32,268 nt of DNA. Origin: Anaeromyces robustus (taxonomy: Eukaryota > Neocallimastigomycota > Neocallimastigomycetes > Neocallimastigales > Neocallimastigaceae). The stretch lies in assembly GCA_002104895.1 (NCBI GenBank), contig MCFG01000551.1:1-32268 (forward strand), written 5' to 3'. Below the pieces are notes generated by a model that saw nothing but the letters and a program-made list of their open reading frames with translations, ran no database searches and had not been told where the DNA came from. Positions 12,233-22,216 of the stretch are shown here, in pieces. Numbering within the stretch: the stretch's first letter is position 1; every line of letters starts with the position of its first letter. Position numbers and translations under genes: made by a program.

Positions 12233-13568
12233 ATTTATTTATTAAATTTATAAATCATTATTCAAATATATTTATTTTAAATTTATTTATTTATTAAATC
12301 TTTTTTCTATTTTTTTTTATATTATAAATAAATAGTTATTGAAGGTGGATTCAGTAAATATATCGAAAGCTTTGTTCCATATCTTAATGTAGCTCTTCAA
12401 GCTCATGAAGAATACCAAGTAAATATAAATATTAATATTATTTTATAAATTTTTATATAGTATTTATGTTTATGAATCAATATTATAAAAAAATTTTTTT
12501 TATAATATTATCATTAATAAAATTTTTATATTATTTTATTTTTTATTATTTTTTTCATTTATAATAATATTAAAATAGATGTGTTCTATTGCTGTTGGTC
12601 TTGTTGGTGATATATGTAGAGCTCTTAATGAAGGTGTTATTTCATATACCGATGAATTCATGAACCATTTACTTGAAGATTTACAAGTAATTTTTTTTTT
12701 TTTTTTTTTTCAAGAATATAAAAATTCAATTTATATATATATATTAAACAAATATATTTTTATATTGAATATTATTTAATATAAACTAATAATTATATTA
12801 TATTATATTATATTATATTATATTATATTATATTATATTATATTATATTATATTATATTATATTATATTATATTAAATTATATTATTATTTATTTTATTT
12901 AAATATTATTATATTTTAATAGAGTTCTATTCTTCATCGTGATGTTAAACCAGCAATTCTTTCATGTTTTGGTGATATTGCTTTAGCTATTGGTGGCAAT
13001 TTCGTTACTTACTTACCAATTGTTATGGTTGTCTTAAAACAAGCTAGTAGTATGGAAGCTCCACCAGTAAATATCTTATTAAATAAAATATTTTATTTAT
13101 ATATTATTATATATAAATAATATGAATAGGGAATTTTTTTTTTATTATTAATTATTAGGAGATGATATATATATATATATTTAAATTTAAATATTTCTAT
13201 TAATTTTTTTTTTTTTTAATTATTTTTTATTATTATTATTATTATTATAAATATTATATATTCCATACTAGAATGATTATGATATGATTGATTATGTTAA
13301 CCAATTACGTGAAGGTATTTTAGAAGCTTACGTAGGTATTGTTCAAGGTTTAAAGAGTGGTAACTGTGCTGGTGAAATGGCAAGTCATGTTAATGATATA
13401 TTTGCTTTTATGCATACTATTCATGATGATATTGAAAAAACTGAAGCTTTAATAAGATGTATTCTTGGTTTAATTGGGTAAATATATAATATTTATATCT
13501 ATATCTATATCTATATATCTATATATCTATATATAATATCTATATATAATATCTATATAATATCTATC

Positions 13569-13617
<49 letters not shown>

Positions 13618-14012
13618 AAGTTATTATTAGTTTTAATATTATTATTATTTATTAATTTTATTTTATTTTATTTTATTAATTTATTATTATATTATTTGTT
13701 TATTATTAATAGTGACTTTGCTGATGCATTCCCTAACGGTGAATTAAATCCATTATTCAGTGAACCATGGATTCAAGAAATTATTAGAGAAGGAAAGAGA
13801 ATGAGAGGTTCTATTTCCACAAAGGAAGTTGCTAAATGGGCTAATCAAGTAAATAAATAAATAAATATATAAATAAATATATATTTAATTTTTTTGTTTT
13901 TATAAACTTTTTTTTTTTTTTTTATTCAATATTAATAAATTTTTTTTATGTTATTATTATATAATTATAGATGGTTAAAAGATCTTTACAAGCTGCCTCA
14001 GTTTCTTATTAA
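7541..14012 (+). CDS. KAP95: Importin subunit beta-1 (karyopherin beta), 22 exons
   Basis: Exons: 7541-7636, 7795-7899, 8058-8135, 8255-8308, 8433-8579, 8977-9053, 9191-9266, 9414-9563, 9796-10005, 10220-10391, 10554-10606, 10764-10955, 11124-11245, 11450-11594, 11747-11818, 11995-12136, 12336-12418, 12579-12686, 12923-13066, 13272-13477, 13713-13848, 13971-14012. They join to 2610 bp without a stop, giving 869 residues, the normal size (yeast ~861, human ~876). All introns are GT-AG, 119-397 bp. The protein is an all-helical HEAT solenoid. The N-terminal IBN domain (about 20-110) binds RanGTP. The acidic loop DDEDDEW at 334-340, followed by [15 protein letters not shown] and [13 protein letters not shown], is diagnostic, as are [11 protein letters not shown] and RVASNCCW. 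The family carries importin-alpha with NLS cargo through the pore in the cytoplasm-to-nucleus direction. The first ATG in frame was chosen; its [14 protein letters not shown] start fits the family. The gene looks intact. Confidence 0.96.
9569..9607. repeat. Poly-T run fused to the donor site of intron 8
   Basis: GTAAG is followed directly by 39 T. The same arrangement occurs in introns 13, 15 and 18 of the importin-beta gene. Confidence 0.9.
11251..11299. repeat. Poly-T run fused to the donor site of intron 13
   Basis: GTAAG is followed directly by 49 T with no interruption. It is the longest of the donor-linked runs in this gene. Confidence 0.9.
12793..12875. repeat. (ATATT)n pentamer array in intron 18
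   Basis: About 16 uninterrupted units of a 5-bp repeat inside the importin-beta intron. It does not touch the splice sites. Confidence 0.9.
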
Positions 14013-14294
14013 ACTATTTCTTAATAATAATAAAAAAATATATATATTTTTATATTTTTTTATATAAACATGGAATAATATTTTCTTAATTTTTTTTTTA
14101 TAAATTCTTGCAAATAATTATTTTTTTATTCTTTTATAAAAATTTTTTTTATTTTTTTTTCCAATTAGTTTTTTTATAATATGTTATTTTTTTTTTTCTT
14201 AAACTTTTTTTACTTTTTCTTTTTTTTTTATAAAAAATAGAAGAAAAAATTTTTTTTTACAATAAATATATATATTAAAGAGAATAAAAGAGAA

Positions 14295-14325
<31 letters not shown>

Positions 14326-14690
14326 AAGAAAAAAGAAAAAAGGAAGAGAAAAAAGAAAAAGAAAAGTAATAATCAAGAAAAAAAAGAAAAGATAAAGAAA
14401 GGAAAAAATGAAAAGTTTTTAGAATTATTTTTTTCTTTTTTTACAATAAATTTTTTTTTCTTATATAAATATTTTCTTCTTTTTCTTTTTTTTTTTTTAA
14501 TTTTTAATTTTTTATTTTTTTATATTTTTATTTTTTTTTCTTTTATTCTAAATCAAAAATCATAAACTTATATATATATATATTTTCTTAATAAAAATAA
14601 TTAAAGAGACTTTTACAGCACCATAATTTTCTTTTAATTAAAAAAAAAAAAAAAAAAAAAAAATACCTACTCATATATACAAATACAAAT
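14013..14690. other. Importin-beta 3' flank with purine-rich tract
   Basis: The stop codon is followed by AATAATAATAAAAAAATA and further AATAAA-like words, so the polyadenylation point cannot be fixed. From about 14276 to 14408 the plus strand is nearly all purine (A runs broken by G, for example AAGAAAAGAAAAAAGAAAA). This is flanked by T-rich stretches. No gene seen. Confidence 0.5.
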
Positions 14691-14699
14691 AAAATAAAA

Positions 14700-14736
<37 letters not shown>

Positions 14737-15373
14737 ATTAAATTTATATATTATAAATAAATATATATATAAAATTAATAAAATTAATAAATAAATTAAA
14801 TAAATAAATAATAAATAAATAAATAATAAATAAATAAATAAATAAATAAATTAATAAATATAATAAATAAAATAAAAGAAAAAATTGATTTATTTTTTCT
14901 TCTCAATTATATGGTTAAATAAATACCTTCTAATAGAAATAATAACTTTATATCTATAATAATTTAATAATGAAATTAATATATACAATATTTTATGAAA
15001 TCAAATACATTATATACTTTTTAAATAATTTCTTTATTGTATGGGTTACTTTAATACCAAAAAAAAAAAAACTTTTTTTTATGGAGATATAATTTTATAA
15101 TTTTATTTTATTTCTTAGTTAAATTTTATTAATAAATAAAAATTACATATTAGTTAAAAAATTCTTTATGAGATATAAGTTATTACTATTATTATTATTA
15201 TTATTCTATCCATAATAAGAAAAAAAAAAGAGTAATAAAATATATATAGAAATAACTATTTATTAATTATGTTATATATATAGAAAAAGTTATTTGTTAA
15301 TTATGTTATAATATATATAATAGTATATAATAAAGAAATATATGATCGTTCAAAATTAAAAAAAAAAAAAAGT
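14691..15373. repeat. (AAAT)n and mixed AT repeats
   Basis: AAAT arrays at about 14697-14738 and 14780-14860, the latter mixed with AAATAAT units, then AT-rich sequence with no gene. A short direct repeat of TATATATAGAAA-x-A-x-TTATTTGTTAATTATGTTATA type lies at about 15240-15310. Confidence 0.6.
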
Positions 15374-15880
15374 ATGCTTAATAATACTGAATGTAAAATA
15401 TGTAAAAGTGAAACTCATATTGAATCTGTAAAAGAATTTAAAAATAAAAAAAATATATTATAATATAATATATTATATAATATTTAATATTTTATATTTA
15501 TATTTGTTATTATTATTTTTTTTTTAATTAAAAACTTTAAGAAGTATAAGAGTTTTTAATGCTTTTCGATATTATAATTAATAAAATTAATATATGTAAT
15601 TTAATAATAAATCTTTATTAATATCTAAAAGTAATATATATGGTTGTTTCCAATTAAATATATAAATATTATAATTTTTAATATTTATATATTTAAATTT
15701 GATAACAAATAAATAAAAATAAGAATCTTCATTGTAATATTTACAGTGTTAATATTTTATGTTATGAATTTGGAAATTATGTTGATATAAGTGAAAAATA
15801 GAGAGTTGCATATAAGAAGAAATAAATTATGTTATTAAATCTCTAACTCCGGATGTAATAAAACCTAAATAAAAAAAAGA
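15374..15880 (+). pseudogene. Decayed, unrecognised coding relic
   Basis: Several short pieces read like protein on the plus strand but in shifting frames and broken by stops. 15374-15463 is a complete 29-codon frame with a C-x2-C (TECKICKSETHIESVKEF). About 15538-15580 reads TLRSIRVFNAFRYYN. About 15727-15800 reads NLHCNIYSVNILCYEFGNY and then VDISEK. About 15831-15869 reads VIKSLTPDVIKPK. G and C are visibly commoner than in the neighbouring desert. I cannot name a family. It could be a gene eroded by frameshifts or a gene with introns I cannot resolve, and chance is not excluded. Confidence 0.3.
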
Positions 15881-16263
15881 AACTAGAAAATAATAAAACT
15901 ACAGAAAATCATAATTTTTTTTTAATAAAGATAATTTAACAGTAATAATTATATTAAAACGTTTTTCTTATACTAATGATTATCTCAATAAATTATGTAT
16001 GTAATAAAGAAGAAAAAATGCTTAATATAATAAAATATTATAATAATAATAATAATAATAATTATTATTAGTATTATATTTATTATAATATTTATACTTT
16101 TAATAATTAATTATTATAAATTGATAATAATCATAATAAATAAATTGAAATGTATGCATAAAAATAAATTTTTGAAAAGTTAAATTTGATAACAAATAAA
16201 TAAAAAATAAAAATAAAAAACTATTATTTAATTATACTTTTTACATTATATTTTATATTTCTA

Positions 16264-16311
16264 TTTACAATGGAAACAATTTTTTGTATATAAATTTGTT
16301 TCCATTGTAAA
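16264..16311. repeat. 16-bp perfect inverted repeat (hairpin)
   Basis: Arms 16264-16279 (TTTACAATGGAAACAA) and 16296-16311 (TTGTTTCCATTGTAAA) are exact reverse complements around a 16-nt loop. The arms contain TGG/CCA, unusual for this desert. A related single arm (ACATGGAAACAATTTTTTTT) occurs near 17943, and similar TGGAAA-AAT words occur near 16653 and 16695. This suggests a small dispersed repeat. Confidence 0.65.
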
Positions 16312-16319
16312 ATAGAGAC

Positions 16320-16760
16320 ATTTATTTTAATTTTGATAGTATATTAGATATATATAAAAAATAATTAAATTTATAAAATATATATTTTTTTTCTATTGTA
16401 ATGCTTATTAACTTTATTTTTAACAAGTTAAGCATTTAGTGTTGACAATGTATATAAAATAATAGTATTTATAATAAATAAAAAACAATAATTAATATGA
16501 AAATGAAATAAATAATAATATATATAAATTCAAAAATAAAAATATATGAATAATATATATTTATATCATTATATAAATTAAGATAAAGTAAAATGAAAAA
16601 AAAATTTAAAAATTTATCATTTGCAAATTATTAAAACATAATTTGTAATTATGGAAAAAAGTTTTTTTTAAAATACATCCACAATTACTAATTATGGAAA
16701 TAATTTTTTTAATTAAAAAATACATATTTGGATTATTTATATTATTTTATATTATTTTAA

Positions 16761-16831
<71 letters not shown>

Positions 16832-16909
16832 GTCTATTAGAAACCTATTTAATTATTTAAATAATATTTTATTATTAGTAATACTTCATTTTCTTTTCTT
16901 TCTTTCTTT

Positions 16910-16943
<34 letters not shown>

Positions 16944-18848
16944 AATAAAATAATTTTTTTTAAAATTAATTTTTTTTTTTTTTTTTTTTGATTTATTATA
17001 TTTTTTTTTAATTTAATTTAAAAATAATCTTTTTTAAGGATTATAATCAAAAATGTTAGAGAAAAAATAATATAAAAAAATTATTTTATGATGAAAAATT
17101 TTTAGTTCAATTTATAATTTAAACAGATTTTTAAATTATTCTGATATTATAATTATAAAACAAAAAAAAATTTTTTTTTTATGTTTTTAATCTTTACCAA
17201 CATTTTTTTTACTTAACAAGTGATCGATCGATCGATCTTTATTTAATTAATTATTTAATTATTTAATTATTATTTTATTATTATTTTTTTGTATGATTAA
17301 AAAATTATTTAATTAAAATTAAAAAAGAAAAAAAAAATAATATTAAAATAAATGGAGATATTTTTTTTTTAAAATGAGATTAAAATAATAAATTAATTAA
17401 AAAAAAATTATTAATGATATGTATATGTATATATACTATATAACATAAAAGATTATTTTTTTTTTATGTATATATATTTTAATATAGAAACGATCTAAAA
17501 TTTTTTTTTCTTATTAAATTATTAATTTGTAATTTTATTTTAAATAATTTTTTTATATATTTATCAAATAAAAAATTAAATATAGAATTAGATTATTATT
17601 ATTATTATTAATTATTATAATAATTAAAAAAAAAATAGAGAGTAAACTAAATAATTAAGAATTAATTAATTAATTAATGATCTTAAAAAAAAAATTAAAA
17701 TTAAAATTATAAATTATTTAACAGAAAAAATTAATAATAGAAAATGAATATATAAAGAAATAATAAATAAAAAAAATACTACAGAATAAATTAAATATAA
17801 ATAAATAAATAAATAAATAAATAAATTTATTTATTTATTTATATTTAAGATTTAAAATTAATTTTTTTTTTTTTTTCAAATATTGTTTTTTTTTTTTTTT
17901 TTTTTTATTCTTTTATTTTTATTTAAACCTAGTTTTAAGTTTACATGGAAACAATTTTTTTTATTATTGCATATTTATTAATATTTAACAAGTATTTATT
18001 CAAATATATTTTTTTTTATAATTTTATACATTAAAAAATTCAAAATAAAAAAAAAAAAAGATTAAAAATACGTTAAGTTAATAAAAGTTTTATAGATATT
18101 CTATATTTATTATAATATTATAACAACTTTACCAAAAAAAAAAAAATTATTAACTATTAATTTAATTTTTTTTTTTAATTTTTTTATTTTTAATTTTTAT
18201 TTTTATATTATTTTTATTTATTATTTATTATTTAATAAATTAAAAAATTAAAAAAATTATTTAATATAAAGATTATTTAATTTAAATAATTTTTTAATTT
18301 TTTGTTTATTTTTTTTTGATTATTTTACTTATTTATAAAAAAAAAACATTGTTTTTTTTTCAATTTAAATGAAATAATTATTGGATAAATTTTTTAGTAA
18401 GTGGATAAATTAAAAAATAAAATACTTTTTTTAATGCATTTCATTATAATATAATAAAAAACAGTAAAAATAATAATAATATATATATTTTCCTTTTAAT
18501 ATTTATTATTTTCTATTTTCTTATTATAATATTATAATATAATAAAAAAAAATAAAGTGATATATAAATATGAAGATATGAATGGTTTTATATATATAAA
18601 TATAGACCATTAACATATTATATAATAATTAATTTTTATAAATATTTTATTGATCTAATAACTAATTATATTTTTATATTTATTATATATAAAGAGTTTA
18701 TAATAATAAATAATAAATATCTAAATTAATAATTATAAATGAGTAATAAATAATCAAAATTATTAATAATAAACAAATAATAATATTAATAATAATAAGC
18801 AAATCATAATAAATAATAAATAAATAATAAATAAATAATAATAAATAA

Positions 18849-18879
<31 letters not shown>

Positions 18880-19057
18880 TAAATAAATAATAAATAAATA
18901 ATAAATAAATAATAAATCAATAATAAATCAATAATAATAAATAATAAATAAATAATAATAAATAATGGATAATAAACAAAAAATTAAGTTTCGAATAAAC
19001 TTTCAATATACGGAGGAATTTTAATAAGTTTTTATACTTTATAAATTTTATTGATTA
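16320..19057. other. AT-rich intergenic desert with microsatellites
   Basis: No gene seen. An imperfect stem pairs TGCTT-ATT-AACTT with AAGTTAAGCA at about 16402-16435. (AAAT)n lies at 16758-16831, a long T run near 16913-16942, four GATC units at 17222-17237, (AAAT)n near 17797-17825 followed by its inverted (TTTA) counterpart, and a degenerate AAT/AAAT field from about 18766 to 18967. Confidence 0.6.
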
Positions 19058-19281
19058 AACTTTATTTTTAGTTATATATATATTGATGATCACTCAAGAT
19101 TATATTATATTTAATGCTAAAATATGATAATTGATTATTAACATAAATATAAATAGTTAATAATTAAATTCCTATAAACTAAATGTTATATAACTAATAC
19201 TTAATGTCAGATCTAGGTTATTACTTAATTAATCTAATTTCTTATGATTTAATAATGACTTATCTAATAGAAATGACATGA
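19058..19281 (+). pseudogene. Probable fossil of a Ty1/copia-type integrase core
   Basis: One frame reads NFIFSYIYIDDHSRLYYI at 19058-19111, close to the Y-F-x-x-F-IDDYSR block that marks the first catalytic Asp of copia-type integrases. In another frame, 19201-19278 reads LMSDLGYYLINLISYDLIMT and then YLIEMT. This has the layout of the second block (SDNGGE followed by about 15 residues and NGI-x-x-T). The distance between the two Asp residues is only about 40 codons, shorter than usual, and stops and a frameshift intervene, so this is a decayed relic. Both blocks in the right order on one strand raise it above chance, but it rests on pattern recognition only. Confidence 0.35.
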
Positions 19282-19314
19282 TATATATATATATATATAT
19301 AATCACGTCATTTC
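19270..19314. repeat. Hairpin with an (AT)n core
   Basis: GAAATGACATGAT (19270-19282) faces ATCACGTCATTTC (19302-19314), pairing at 12 of 13 positions, with an alternating AT loop between. The whole stretch could extrude as a cruciform. It overlaps the end of the copia-like fossil. Confidence 0.55.
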
Positions 19315-19563
19315 AGTTTTAAATATTAATATAAAATAAATGATGTGTTACAATTTATTATTATATCTGAATAATTTTAACTTTTTCATATATTAACTTT
19401 ATTATTTTTTTAATAATAATTTATATTTAATTATATATTTTTTACTATTATTTATTTATATATTATTTGTAAATATTTATATTATATAATTTGATAATAT
19501 TTCGTTTAATATAATAATTATTGTAATTTAAAGTTATTATGTAGGCTTTTGTGTGTATATATT

Positions 19564-19649
19564 TGCTTTTAGTTAACATTTTATTATATTGTATATTATA
19601 AATAATATAAATAATATGTATAATAAAATGTTAAGTTAAAATATAAGCA
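19564..19649. repeat. 86-bp inverted-repeat element, MITE-like
   Basis: An exact 16-bp stem (TTAACATTTTATTATA at 19573-19588 with its complement at 19619-19634) is extended outward by an imperfect arm that ends in TGCTT (19564-19568) and AAGCA (19645-19649). The 30-nt centre is pure AT. The size and structure suit a miniature inverted-repeat element, but no target-site duplication is clear. Confidence 0.45.
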
Positions 19650-19969
19650 TTATTAAAAAAAAATTCACTAATAAACTAGTTACACCTAAAAGAATGTCAA
19701 AATAAATATTAATATATATTAATAATAAAAAAAATATAATTTTTATTTATGTAAAAGCATTTATAATATTATTCAAATGAGAAATGAATTAATTATTTAA
19801 AATTCAATAATTAAAAAGAAATGATTTTATTTCGTGAAAAAAATATACTTCTTTTAAGATATATATTTTAAAGTCCGTAGTATATATATAATAATTTGGG
19901 AATCAATTATCATATAAAAGTTATTTAAAGAATTAATATTTAAAAAAAAAAAATGGAAATTTAATGAGT

Positions 19970-20668
<699 letters not shown>

Positions 20669-21891
20669 TCTTAATTCATAATAGTATATAATATATAATA
20701 ATTATAATAAATGAATATATATAAAAATAAAAAAGTTATTATTTAAGGTTATATTTTATTTTATAGAATTATCCTTAAATGTATACATTTATAATAATGT
20801 AATACATGCTTTAATAGAGAATAGAAAATGTTACAGTTGAAAAATCTTTTTTCAAAAAAGAAAAATTTTTTTATTTAGTATATTTATTTTCTCCTTGGTA
20901 AAAAAGTTTATGAACATATCAAAAAAAAAAATTTTTTTTTCTTTTCTTTTTTTTTTAATTAACTATGAAAAGAATAAAAGTTTATTTAAAATATAAATAT
21001 AGATTATATAATAATATTATTATTTATAATTGTTATAATTGTTATTAATATATTTATTATATTTGTAATTAAAAATATATTATATATATAATATAAAAAT
21101 ATTATATAAAATCATTATATTCATAGCATTTCTAAATACAATTAATTAATACAGTGTTTTTTTTTTTTTCTCTTTTAAATAATTTTCCCTATTATATATA
21201 TTATAAAGGTAATAAGATAATTATATTTCTATATAAAAAAGAAATATATAAATATAAAATAGAAGTTCAATAATTATTTTTATATATATATATTTTAAAT
21301 ATTTAATATTTTTGTATAGTAATATATATAAATATATGTAAAAATTTAATAAGCTTATTTTTAAACTTTATTGATTTAATATAATTTTTTTAATTTAAAT
21401 TGCCATTAAAAATTATCGGTACTTAATAAATTTTAAAAATATTATTTTTTTTTTCTTTTAATTATTAATAATAAAAAAAAATTTTTTAAAAAATGCAATT
21501 TTTTTTTTTAAATAGGTTTTAAAGTTTAGTTAATATTCTGTGGCTTAAGCACATTATAATAATATATATTTGAATTATAAAAAAAAAGTAAAAAATTTAT
21601 CATTTTTATGGTTTTAAAAAAAATTTTTTTATATAAAACAAATTGAAGTAAAAAAAAAAAAAAAAAAGAAAAAAAAAAGAAACTATAAATTAAATATATA
21701 ATTCTAATATATAAAAACGTAAAATAAACTTAAATATATAATTACTTTCTTGTTTTTATATTACCATTATTATTGTAATATATTTTATTTCATATATTCT
21801 TTTTAATTAATTAATACTAAACAATATATAAAAAAAGATAGCATTGATAAAAAGAAATACAAATTGTTATAATGAAAAATAATTAAAAAAA

Positions 21892-21928
<37 letters not shown>

Positions 21929-21985
21929 ATTTTATATATAAAACTTAATTTTTTTTTTTTATCCATTAAATTATAAATAAATAAT
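20669..21985. other. AT-rich intergenic region
   Basis: No gene seen. It contains long A and T runs (for example T at about 21898-21924, A-rich at 21650-21680). It presumably holds the promoter of the downstream transporter, but no element stands out from the background. Confidence 0.5.
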
Positions 21986-22152
21986 TAATAAAAAAAATAA
22001 AAACAGTAACAAAAAAAAAAAATAACAAAAAAAAAAATAACAAAAAAAAAAAAAATAAAACAACCAAAATTAAAAAAACAAAAAATAAAAAACAACCAAA
22101 ATTAAAAAATAAAAAATAAAAAAAAAACAAAAAATAAAAAATCAAAGAAACA

Positions 22153-22183
<31 letters not shown>

Positions 22184-22216
22184 CACACACATACAAAAAA
22201 AAAAAAAAAAAAGAAA
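21986..22216 (+). promoter_or_regulatory. A/C-rich leader before the MFS gene
   Basis: The ~230 bp before the start codon are almost free of T and G on the plus strand and consist of A runs broken by single C. They include AATAACAAAAAA units, a duplicated AAACAACCAAAATTAAAAAA module (about 22055-22115) and an (AAAAC)n run at about 22157-22186. A-rich, unstructured leaders of this kind are common just upstream of fungal start codons, so this is probably 5' untranslated region and core promoter. This is an inference from composition. Confidence 0.4.

Noticed and set aside
17222-17237. Four tandem GATC units
   Set aside because: Striking in AT-rich DNA but only 16 bp, and no gene, methylation context or partner is visible.
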